Source: Gerris lacustris
Lineage: Eukaryota; Arthropoda; Insecta; Hemiptera; Gerridae
Direction of reading: 5' to 3'
DNA: 64,000 nucleotides
Assembly (NCBI GenBank): GCA_951217055.1
Contig: OX578281.1
Location: 13,982,447-14,046,446, forward strand
The translations under genes and the position numbers were made by a program. The notes below the pieces were generated by a model that ran no database searches, had not been told where the DNA came from, and saw nothing but the letters and a program-made list of their open reading frames with translations. Of the stretch, positions 21,132 to 31,900 are shown piece by piece (position 1 is the first letter of the stretch; every line of letters begins with the position of its first letter).

Positions 21132-22167
21132 AAATTTAATTTCGATTTGATTATTTAAAGTTTTTAGGAATGGGGTGACATTATTTTTAAAAAGTCTTCA
21201 AATACAAGTTTTATGAACAAATATATAATCCATTTGTGTTTTATTATTTAGTAAATGCTGTGTAACTACACAGATCCAAATTCAAAACGTAAAGAAATAG
21301 GAAAAGGATTACATTTCCCTTATTTGTCTTTAGGTTTGTATTTTGTCAATTTCATGTTATACAATTTTCAAAATCTAGAATAAACGTTTCCTTGCATACA
21401 AATAAACACCGAGAACGAGCTGCAAGAAAGAAAATTGTCAGTCGTTTTATTTTCTTATTTTCTTTTCAACTATTCAAAGGATCAATTCCTGTTAGGAATA
21501 CATTTATTATTCTATTTTCTGAAATAAAACATGTCTTTTTCGTCGAGGAAAAAGGAAAATGATGCCTTAAAAAAAGTTTTTGTTCAATTCGTAACCTTTT
21601 ATTTAGCTTTAATATTTTATACGAAACCCTTTTACCCTTCTCGTCCCGTTCTTGGGGTTGATAAATGTTTCTAAATCACTTTTATGAATGGACCTTACAT
21701 TTGGATATGAGGTTGTGTTTAAAACAATTTAAATATTGTTTAGCGTAGGGTTTCTTCAATTTCCTTTTTAAATGCAAAGAAATGTCCTTTTTTTACCTTC
21801 ATTTTACTTACAAATTGAAATAATATGCAACTGACATCAAAAGAAAGCTTTCATAGTACCCTTTAAAATCATAAATGTACGAGTCATCATAAATAGAACG
21901 TTGTACTAGACAATCCTAGAAAAGGTTTTAAGTTTTTACAAGACAACAAACATCCTACAAACAATTTTCAAGACATCTTTAAACTAAATGTCTGCTATTG
22001 ATGCTACTTAAACGATTCTTCTCTAAAAATAAAATAAATTTTAGTTTTTTGTAACTTCAACTACAGTTGTAAAAATGAACTTTTGTAAGCGTTTGAATAT
22101 CTATTTAGTCATGTTAGGATTGCTTAAGATTGTTTTATCAAAAATGATAATTTTGGATGAAGCTATA
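21132..22167. other. AT-rich non-coding stretch
   Basis: No gene or recognised repeat. Confidence 0.5.
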
Positions 22168-22557
22168 CTTTAAATAATTACAAGATGAAAAGAACTCTTT
22201 ATATACTAAGTTTTTAAATTTTCTGTTGAATCATATGTAGTGTTGATAATATAATTATTATTGTTATGTATAATGTTAGTGAAAGAAAATAGTTCCGAAT
22301 TTATTTACTTCATATAAATGACAACCACCTAGACAGCTGATCTTAAACCTATGAAAGGACTAATATTTGTAGAACGGATTTTGCCAACACCGAATCTAAA
22401 CCGTACCATCAATATGCCCCCGTGTAAGGGAAGATAAGAGAAGAAAAATGAGTACAAGTAAAGAAGATGCAGAAATATTAAACCGATACCTAGGACACAA
22501 GTGTAAACAAACCTGGTTGTCACACGTTGATTGTAACAATAGTTATTTATGTAACTA

Positions 22558-23561
22558 GGCAGCAAAATGGAATTTTACTGACGAGTGATTAGATTAGCCT
22601 CCGAGCCGAAGGCGAGGACAGGCTATGATAATTAACTGCCGAGGCGAAGCCGAGGCAGGTAATTTACCTATTTGACTGCCGAGGCGAAGCCGAGGCAGGC
22701 AATGAATAAACGAGGCAGAAATGTTTCCTTTGCTGCCTTGTTGCATACAATATTTTATCTACTTGCGGAAGAAAAATGAAGCTGCTAAAATGTTATCTTT
22801 ATTAATATAACATAGTTAATAACTATGTGTCATATTAATAAGGATAATAACATATGTATTAACTAAAATTAATGTTCAAATAAGAAACTTGGGAATAATA
22901 ACAATAAGTGAAAAGCAAACTCAATCTATAACAACAAAATACAAAACACACGTTTATAACACACATAACTTCTGAATGAATAATGCACGCAATATAAAAT
23001 ATTTATTTGTATTTTTACTAAATACAAATAAATAAATAAAAGTGTTAAAGATATCTTCTATTGCTTAAAAGAAAAGAAGTAACTAGGATACATCAAGAAA
23101 AGTAGCTAGTCTAATCTAGAAAGACTTCCAATAATAAAAATAATATGGATGTTCAATGTTTACATGACGCTACAGTTTAGTCAGTGACTCTACTATTTTT
23201 TTTAATTAAAGATCTACTAATCATTGAACTTATTTAACAGCATTAACAAATATAAACATATTATTTTATTATTAAAACGTTTATTTATTATTAAATGTTA
23301 TTTATTTAACTATAATATATAATGTTATAAGATAGAGATAACAGTATAAACTGTTCTTGTCAAAATAAGAGGTTATGACACGCAGTGGTAAACACTGTTA
23401 CTTTCTCTGCCTAGGCAGGGAAATATTTCCCTGCCTAGGCAGAGAGTATTTTCCTGACTGTTTTAACTACTTTCCTGCCTGTTTTTAATATTTTAATGAC
23501 AAATCAGGGAAATAGTACTTTCCAGCCTAAAAACAGTTAAGTAATGTTTAATTTTGCTGCC
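22558..23561. mobile_element. ~1-kb insertion with GGCAGCAAAAT ends and a 42-bp palindrome
   Basis: GGCAGCAAAAT (22558-22568) and ATTTTGCTGCC (23551-23561) are exact inverted ends, and family E sequence lies on both sides. Near the left end, CTGCCGAGGCGAAGCC plus GAGGCAGG occurs twice 40 bp apart (22636 and 22676). Near the right end lies a perfect 42-bp palindrome at 23404-23445. The middle is AT-rich without an ORF. No TSD was confirmed. Superfamily unknown. Confidence 0.65.
23404..23445. repeat. 42-bp perfect palindrome
   Basis: The two 21-base halves meet at GGGAAAT|ATTTCCC. Each half contains TGCCTAGGCA, itself a palindrome. There is no mismatch and no spacer. Confidence 0.97.
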
Positions 23562-23629
23562 TCGAGTAGATAAATTAATTTATTTCTTTGTTTACTTTTC
23601 CTGTTTCACTGCCATTCAATGATTATCTC

Positions 23630-24222
23630 TTAATAATTACAACATAAAAAGAACTTTTTTGTCACTTTTATAGAAAAGGGCCACAACTTTTTTTAAAATC
23701 TAATATACTTTCTTACAACCGAATACACACTTTTTTTATATAAAAGTGTGATATTCCTTTGTCCCAAAGCATATTGGACTGAATATCCGTTGGTCTTGAT
23801 AGGTAGTTAGACTAAGAGATATAAATTCTTCTGTATAAAATACAAAAATGGGGCCCCTTTTCTATAAGAGTACCACTTGTATATACTACGTTTTTAAATT
23901 TTCTGTCATAAATCATAAATTTGAAATCCGTCAAAATGAAGATCGTAAATATGGAACATGTCAAAACAAATAAAATAACGCGGATTTTTTCTGAACTACT
24001 TTCCATACAGCAAAATTTGCTGAAAACGAATTAAATTCTGCTGAAAGTCGGCTAAAAGTATTAAATCGCTAATGCTAATTGGCTAATGCATTGTCATCGT
24101 TTTCTGAGCTATTCTAAAAGTTTCAAATGTCTAGCTACTCGAGAAGTTAAAAATCGATTGCAAGATTTGTAATGGACACACAAACAAACAAAGAAGAAAG
24201 CAAGCAAATAAAAATGTAGTAA
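23630..24222 (+). mobile_element. Family E copy, internally deleted, carrying a MITE
   Basis: The left end AATTACAACATAAAAAGAAC is followed by a ~215-bp insertion. Then comes TATACTACGTTTTTAAATTT joined almost directly to CATAAATTTGAAATCCGTCA, and the copy ends at AATAAAAATGTAGTA. The middle of family E is missing. Confidence 0.75.
23662..23876. mobile_element. ~215-bp MITE inside family E
   Basis: The ends CTTTTATAGAAAAGGGCC and GGCCCCTTTTCTATAAGAG are near-perfect inverted repeats. The flanking family E sequence is continuous in other copies. TSD not resolved. Confidence 0.7.
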
Positions 24223-24408
24223 AATGATACTATCTATAACTATCTTTTCGCTACTTCAGTGTCTTCTCATATAACTAACGTTGCATTAAAATTATAGGAA
24301 TTATTTAAGTGGAGCTAATATTTTGATGTTGACACTTTAATGTACTCGCTATTTAAGGTCTCTTGAATTCAAAAAGGCTCGTCCATTCTATTTTAACATG
24401 GATATAAT
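24223..24408. other. Short non-coding spacer
   Basis: Nothing recognised. Confidence 0.4.
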
Positions 24409-24690
24409 ATGTGTTAGGTCTGAGGGACAGAAGAAATTTCCGTTATGCAAAAAACGTCATGAAAAATGTGACTCTTAAATATCGTGCCAGGGAGTTAGAA
24501 TTTAACAGGAGGTCGATAGCTTTTTATTTTACATTTATATTTCATTGTGTTGACGATATGCGGGCTGAAGTTTGAGTAAACGACATAGAAAATGCGACGC
24601 TTTTAAATATAGTGCCAGGAAGTTAGAATATAATAGGAGGTCGATTGGTTTTCACTGTATTCATTTTAGTACTATATTTCGCCAATAGAA
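24409..24690 (+). repeat. Interspersed repeat matching 10308-10575
   Basis: GGGACAGAAGAAATTTCC, AACAGGAGGTCGATAGC and AATATAGTGCCAGGAAGTTA occur in the order seen at 10.3 kb, including the internal duplication. Confidence 0.8.
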
Positions 24691-24810
24691 GTCTCCATAT
24701 ACTTTCTTAGTAAAGTTTTATTGTATTCTTTTTTGTATAATTTCTGATGTTGGAGTTAATTTGTCTGTGATATTGGCACAGAATTGCTGACTTACGGACT
24801 TTATTTCCTT

Positions 24811-24960
24811 TATTATTATTGATGTATTATTATTGATTTATTATTATTGATTTATTATTATTGATGTATTATTATTGATGTAATATTATTGATGTAATAT
24901 TATTAATGTAATATTATTGATGTATTATTATTGATGTATTATTATTGATGTATTATTATT
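24811..24960. repeat. 14-bp minisatellite
   Basis: About eleven units of TTATTATTGATGTA with minor variants (GATTTA, GATGTAA). Confidence 0.93.
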
Positions 24961-26026
24961 ACTTACCTTTTATTTAACTATACTTGCTTGTAAAGTACAA
25001 ATGTTTTAACCCGCTTTTCCAACTACCTATAAAGCTGAAATTTTGACAGATTATATATTTCCCATGACAAGTTATAATTATTTTCAAAGCGTGTTTAAAA
25101 AAATGAACTTAATGGTAGCTTTGAATAAACTCATTAAGTTGTTAACTACGTTGCGAGTTTTTTTTTTATAATGTCTTTTTTTATTAATTCCAAGTTGAAA
25201 TAATTTTTTTTTTTTAATGTAGAAATTAGATTGAAATCTCATTATACTATTTATTACCATTTTGACATTAATAATAAGGTTTGAATCAAATAATTTTATT
25301 CCAAAAATAATCTCTTGTTTTTATTTGTTTCACAAATAAAAAAATATTTAATAAATGTTAAAAGGTGAAATGAATTTAAAATTACTTTGAAAGGACATTT
25401 CGACGAGCTTTTTCCCTTATTATTATTATCGGTATTTCAAATGTATATTTATACACTTTTTCTATTCTCTCGTGACTTTAAGTTTTGAAGAATTGATTTA
25501 TTCGTTTTTATTTTAAGCAAAGAAAAAAAAATTTTTTTTCCTGTTAATATTATTTAAGAAAAACCCCTTGAACTTTTAGAAAAGAATGGAGAAAAGAGAT
25601 CCTTTATCTTTAGATTTCCATTTCTTTAATGGAAAAGAGTTTTTTGTTTCTCAAGAAAAAGAAAAAATCAGGGAGGTAAAAATCCACGTCTTGCTAAGTT
25701 TATTAGTTTGAGGTAAGTTTACTCACAAGTGAAAGACTTGGCGTGAGGATTATTTTGATGTATATTGAAACCGCTGTTGGTGTTTTTTCCACTGCAGTAA
25801 AGTAAAAACTTGATATCAACCACATAGAAAGATACTTTTTATGGCAAGAAGTAATTATATAAAAAGCACGGAACTTTAATGTAATGAAATTATACGAATT
25901 TTAAGAGTAATAGACATTTGATAATCTAATATTCTCGGAGAAAAAGTAAATTGAAATAACTTTGAACACGATTAATGCATTAACAAGAAAATATAACGCT
26001 CCTGGGTTTCAGACTTTATCCATGCC
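24961..26026. other. AT-rich non-coding stretch
   Basis: No gene or recognised repeat; several homopolymer tracts. Confidence 0.5.
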
Positions 26027-26030
26027 ATTC

Positions 26031-26715
26031 TTACTTACTTACTTAGCCGGCGCTACAACCTGGTGTCGGCTTTGGCCTCTAAAGCAACCTTCCTACGTTT
26101 AACTTTATAAAATTCGAACATCCACGCAAAATCTCTCCATCCACGAATTCGATATCTTCTTCTATTTCGTCTGGATCCACTCGTAATCTCGTTCTTCTAT
26201 TTTTTTGTCAGTTGAGTGAATGAAAAATTAAGGCGGGTGACGTAGGAGGCAGGGACAAGGTTGTCTGAGTTGAGGTAGGTCAGGGGCTCTGATCTACCTC
26301 AACTCAGACAAATCTTGTATACATTCAAGATGACCTCTGACTCAGGGGTCAACATGACACCACAGGCGCCAGCCTTCTATGACCGGGGAATGCAAGCAAA
26401 CATGCTGACCTCAGCGTCTGGCTATACTACCCCAATAGCTACTCTCCTGTCTGGTATTCTAACTAGATGTCCGAGCCATCCCAGATTCTGTGATTTAATG
26501 ATGCACACTAGTCATGAGTTCTTCCAGCTCGTGGTTTCTTCGTATACACCAGGTATCAACAACTTCTCTTAGAGGTCCATTGATCCTTCTGGGGATGCGT
26601 CTTTCAAAGCTTCATAGCTCCTTCTCATCGGTTACGGATATTGTCGAAGTCTCACATTCATAAGTTATAACAGATCTTACCTAGGTTTTATACAATTTTA
26701 GCTTAGTGCTTCTTC
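26031..26715 (-). pseudogene. Decayed LINE 3' end with (TTAC)n tail
   Basis: Read on minus, 26710-26315 encodes broken pieces such as KLKLYKT, SVITYECETSTISVTDEKEL and SFERRIPRRINGPLRE. These resemble the C-terminal 'YKT..R.V..YGCETW' region common in LINE reverse transcriptases of the RTE/CR1 type. Towards 26031 the sequence ends in (GTAA)n, a plausible LINE 3' tail. Stops in every frame make it non-functional. A short inverted insertion lies at 26261-26311. The open plus-strand frame 26315-26572 is the antisense shadow. Confidence 0.65.
26261..26311. repeat. 22-bp hairpin within LINE remnant
   Basis: TTGTCTGAGTTGAGGTAGG plus TCA (26261-26282) pairs with 26290-26311 with a single G/A difference that still allows a G-U pair in RNA; the loop is 7 bases. 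Confidence 0.9.
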
Positions 26716-27055
26716 AAGTAAGACGGTTCTTAATCATTTATTATTATCATAATACGCTCTTGTCCTGGACCCTATTTTTATACATTCTCTCATAGAGTTT
26801 TATGATAAGGCAAGAGCCCTGAAAAAAATAAACAAAGACACTTTCTCCAATTTTTAGTGTTTACTCTTTGCCATTCATTAGTTTTTATTCATCTTGGCAT
26901 TCTTAGTATCAAGATATTTCTTTACTAACCTTAGCGTCAAGATATTTCCAAAGTTTCCTTAGGTAAAAGATATTTTCAAGCCAACATTGGAGTCAGGATT
27001 TTACCATGCTATCCTTAGTAGTACATTGCATTTGGAATAAAATTATTTGGTTAAA

Positions 27056-27092
<37 letters not shown>

Positions 27093-28317
27093 GTTTAGTT
27101 AAATAAATAAATTTTACTAAAAATTGAACATTTTTAAAAATGCGGTATAAGCAAATATAAATTCCTTTTTTTAAAACTAATTTATAAGATTTTGATGAAT
27201 TTACACACTTTAAAGAGACAAATTAAAAACAGAAGTTTATAACGAACATAAATTTTAAATTATTTTTTTTAGTACATACTCAATAAGAGACTTGACAGCA
27301 AAATTAAGAACTCATTAGTTTCTCTAAATTTAAGGGACACCTTAAAAAATTTGAAAGATGCATTCAGTTTTTTTATTTTCTTGCCGGCATAATTCTTACC
27401 TCTCTAGGAAAAGTTTGTTTTTATTTATTTGATTATTTACAAACAACAATAAAAAATTAATATGTGATTATTATTTATTTGTTTCAGGTAAGTTGAATCT
27501 TCAGTGCAATACGACAATATATCAAGTGAGCTTTACATATATTTTTTTTTTTTAAATCATTATATATTTGACATAAACTAAAAAATCATTCATCTGGATC
27601 ACGCTAATCCGTGAATCCGACCATGGAGAATGCAGATGGCGAATGAAGATTCTTGTTGCAGTTTTTTCTCTCTAGCTAAACAAAAACAATAGGAGGGTTA
27701 TTATTGTATGCTTATTCTAGAATGAACCGGAATTTCTTACTTATATGACTTTTCTGTGTCTTCTTTGCATTCTTATATACGTAATATACAAAGAAGGAAA
27801 GTAAATATTGGGATGACTCAAAAATACAATTTGAGGATAAACGGATTGAACTTAATAAATTAATAAAAAAAAAACAAAAAAAAAACAGGTTTTTAAAAAA
27901 GTCTCTCTTTCGTTTGAGGCTCAAGTCTGTGGCCATGCCTTTTAGCTAGTGGGCCGATGAAATTTGACAATGCATGTTATTCATTTAGTTTTTGGCCCAC
28001 AGAAGTCGAGTTTTTATAGGACGCTAGACTTAGATGGAAACAAATTCGATTTATCTGGAAATCGGAAAGCTAAATTTAAATCTATGTTGAACACTATTTA
28101 AATCTGTTTCTTTGGAGTCAACTAGGAATTATTTTTATTTCGGAGTCTATATACAAATTAGGGGCCAGGTTGTCTGTTGTATAAATAAATACTCCTACTT
28201 ATAGGTAATTCTGAACAATGTTTATGACAAGCACAATAGCTACGTTATATGGTGTATTGAAAACGATTTCAGTTACTGTTTTCAACTGATGATATGACCT
28301 TATTGAGTCGATATTTA
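26716..28317. other. AT-rich non-coding stretch
   Basis: A (TA)n tract lies at 27058-27089. No gene was recognised; the frame 27712-27936 has no domain. Confidence 0.5.
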
Positions 28318-28415
28318 AATAATTAAAAGATAAAAAGGACTTTTTATATCCTACGTTTATAAATTTTCAGTTGAATCATATGTAATGTTCTATAATTGTC
28401 ATTGTTATATATAAT

Positions 28416-28542
28416 TAGTTGGTTGTTTCTTTGGAATGTAAGTCCTTATTATATTTGATTAAATTATTATTCTTTGATTACATTCCAAAGAAACAACCAA
28501 CTACTTATATAAAAAAACCAAGTCCACAAAAGAAAAACTTCA
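28416..28542. mobile_element. 127-bp insertion with 25-bp perfect inverted repeat and 12-bp TSD
   Basis: GTTATATATAAT at 28404-28415 and 28543-28554 brackets the insertion; the uninterrupted version is at 22262. The insertion begins with a 25-bp arm (TAGTTGGTTGTTTCTTTGG...) whose exact reverse complement is at 28479-28503. A further 39 A-rich bases precede the second TSD. That layout, with the hairpin at one end only and an A-rich other end, is unusual for a standard MITE. Confidence 0.82.
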
Positions 28543-28864
28543 GTTATATATAATGTTAGTGAAAAAAAAAATACATAGTTCCGAATTTATTTGCTTCACA
28601 TAATAATGACAACCATCTAGAGAGCTAATCTTAAACCAATAAAAGGACAAAACTTTGTACAACGGATCTCACCAACACCGAATCTAAACCGTGCCATTTG
28701 ATATGCTCTTGTGTAGGGACAGTAAGAGAAGAAAAATGTGTACAAGTAAAGAAGTACAGATGCAGAAAAATTAAACCTATACCTAGGACACAAGTGTAAA
28801 CAAACCTGGGTGTTGTTGACACGTCAAATAATTTATTTCTTTGATTACTTTTCGCTGTCATTCA

Positions 28865-28877
28865 ATGTTTACCTCTA
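28865..28877. repeat. Target-site duplication of the LOA-like element (3' side)
   Basis: ATGTTTACCTCTA matches 34860-34872 exactly. The empty family E site on the other strand at ~7665-7685 reads TGTTTATCTA. Confidence 0.9.
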
Positions 28878-28956
28878 GTAGTAGTAAGGGGGCGGGGAGG
28901 CCAAAGCCTGGCAACTAGACCGCATTCGGGTCCTTTTTGCCAACCCCTGACTTCAC

Positions 28957-31900
28957 CTATCGAACCACCACAGAATCACCCTCAAATCTCCTTGTTTGGG
29001 TCACAAAGGAGAGAATGTCTTGCCACTTTAGTGTGACCAGTTCCTCTTCCTTTATTTCCCCTGCTCCTAATAAGTAAAAGCGCAGTCTGCCATATCCTTC
29101 ACATACTCCCACAAAGTGGAAGGCTGTCTCCTCTTCAAGCCCACACAATGGGCATGTGGGGTCGTCTTCAATCTTCAGTAGTGCCAGATGTCTTCTGAGC
29201 TGGCAATGCCCTGTCAAGACTCCAACCATATTTCTTAGATTGGGTCTACCTAATCCCATAAGCCACTTGGTTTTCCCTTTGTCTAGATCAGGCAGTAGCA
29301 TTTTTGTCTGCCTACAGCCATCCGTTCCTCTCCATGCCCTCCTTGCTTCTTCCCAGATCCACGCATTGATGGCTGACCTCGCCTGTCCTCTAGACCAATC
29401 AATGGCGGGTTCCGGTCCACAGAATGGCATGGAGGCTCCTTTCTTGGCTACCTCATCTGCCTTCTCGTTCCCAGGGATCCCTGTGTGCCCTGGGACCCAA
29501 AGCAGTGTGACCTCTTTCCTTTCTGCGAGCAGTTCTAATGCCTCTTGACACTCCTTAACAAGTGCTGACTCTACACTCGGGTTGCAGAGTGCTTGGAGTG
29601 CTGCCTGGCTATCTGAGCATATAGCTACCTTCGTTGATGTTGCATCTTTCACCTCAGGTTTCCTGGCCACCTCTAAGATGGCGTAAATTTCTGCCTGGAA
29701 GACTGTGGTAAGAGTACCTAGGGGGAAACTCTCTTGGGTGCCGGACCTTTCTAGGTACAGTCCCGCCCCTGACATTCCTTTTTCATTCTTAGAGCCATCA
29801 GTATATGCCACTAGAGTTTCCTGGTCGAATTTAATATCTCCTACTTCCCATCTGGCTCGTGATGGAATTTCTACCTTGAATTTCCTCTTCAGCACTAGCT
29901 GGTGTTCTATTCCTTTCATTCGAACCCCTGTCAATGGGATCTTGGATTCGGCCATCCTTTGTATACCCAGGTGTCCCACAGTATATACGCCCCCTTGCCA
30001 CTGACCATTGTCTCTAAGTCTCACAAAAGATGCAATGGCCTCTCCCTTAATCCATGTATGGAGTGGGGGTAGTCCTGCCAGGGCCTCTAGAGCCGCCGTT
30101 GGAGCAGTCCTCATCGCACCCGTTATACTCCTACATGCTAGCCTTTGAACCTTGCTTAGTCTCTTAGACGAGCTGGCCACTTCAGTTCTGGGCCACCAAA
30201 TAACGGCCCCATACTGGATTCTGGGCCTGATAGCCGCGGTATATAGCCATTTAAGTATTTTGGGGGACAATCCCCATGCCTTCCCCACTGCTCGTCTAAG
30301 TTGCCAGAAGGCGATCGTAGCTTTTTCTACCACCTTGTCTAAGTGTGGTTTCCAGGATAATTTAGAGTCAAAAGTTACTCCAAGATATTTCACTTCTTTT
30401 GACAATGCGAGTTCCTGGCCAAAAAGTTTTGGGGCTTTGAAGTCCACAAGTTTCCTCTTTTTAGTGAAGACTATCATCTCAGTCTTTGATGGGTTGACTG
30501 AGAGTCCCACCTCCTTACACCATTTTTCAATGATTCTGCAAGCGAGTTGCATCCTTTCACAGCAGGTGTTCAGGAACTTGCCTCTAATCAGGACTAGTCC
30601 GTCATCTGCATAAGCCTGAAAATAGAAGTCTCCTTCCGACAATCTCCTCATAAGTCCGTCCATCACCAGGCACCACAGGTGGGGTGAGAGGCAACTGCCT
30701 TGTGGGCAGCCTCCTGACACCATTTTGGTCACGTTAGTGCCGCTGATCGCTGCGGTGACTTTCCTCGCTCTCAGGGAGGACATTATCCATTCGACAATGA
30801 CTTGAGGAGTGTTCCTTTGTGAGAGTTCCCCTTTGATATTATCTGATTTTGCCTTATCAAAGGCTCCTTCCACGTCAAAGAAGAGAGCTAAGGTGTAGTC
30901 TCCACTTTGCATAGCCTTTTCTATCCTAGAAGTAGCCGCATGGAGGGCTGTCTCCGTTGACCTCCCTCTGGTGTATGCATGTTGATTCTTATGCAGCGGT
31001 TTTCTAGGTAGAATTTCCTCAATAATGTATTTATCCACAATCCTCTCAAGGGTCTTTAGCATAAATGACGTAAGGCTAATGGGTCGGAAGGACTTGGCTT
31101 GCGTGTAGTCCTTTCTCCCTGGTTTGGGGATAAAGACCACTCTGGTTGCCTTCCATACCTCCGGTACCCTGCCCATCGCTAAGCTGCCTTTGAAAATAGC
31201 CTCTATGCTGGATATAAGATGCTCCATTCCCCTCTGCAAGAGGGCTGGAAAAATTCCATCCTGTCCAGGTGCCTTAAATGGATTGAATTTATTGACGGCC
31301 CATTTGATGGACTCTCTTGTAACTAGACGGGTTGCCAGGTCCCAGTTAATGTCTGTTTCTGGGGCCCTTTCCAAACTGTCACTGGCATCAGTGCCTTCCC
31401 CCGGGAAATGTATTTCCAGGAGGTAGTCTAGAGTTTCCTCTATACTGAGAGTCCATGTGCCATCTAGCCTTTTGATTGAGCCTAGGGCTCTCCCGCTTCC
31501 TTCACTGCTCAAGATCTTAGCCAGCCTTGTTGCCTCTGGAAGGGACTCAATTCCCCTGCAAAAGTCTCTCCAGCCGGCTCTCTTGCGCTTCCTTACCTCT
31601 TTTTTAAAATTCCTTCTCGCTTCCCTGAAGCTGTCCCATAATACTCCTTGTTCCTTTTTCCTGAATGCCTCGTTGAAAGCATTCCGAGCCTTTTTCCGGA
31701 GCTTATCCAGATCTCGGTTCCACCATGACACCTTTTGGTGGGCCTTGGATTTAAGGGGACATGAATGCTGAAACGCCTCAATTATTTCTGAGCTCAGGGT
31801 TGCTGCCTCTCTCTCCAGAGCATCAGGACCTATTAACACCTCCTGAGACACTCCCTGGATGTTCTCAAGTTCATTTGAGAAGGATTCCCAGTTGGTTCTC

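Larger units (their letters stand above)
22168..23625 (+). mobile_element. Family E copy 2, 5' half, interrupted
   Basis: From AATTACAAGATGAAAAGAAC through GCCAACACCGAATCTAAACC and CCTAGGACACAAGTGTAAAC it follows the 28-kb copy. After the 1-kb insertion it resumes at AATTTATTTCTTTGTTTAC and ends at GCCATTCAATGATTATCTC. The frame 22329-22565 shares VYTCVLGIGLIFLHL with a frame at 28631-28861 only because both are copies of the same repeat. Confidence 0.78.

Noticed and set aside
22329..22565. ORF sharing VYTCVLGIGLIFLHL with 28631-28861 as a conserved gene
   Set aside because: Both lie in the same part of family E copies; the similarity is that of the DNA repeat, and each frame is broken differently.
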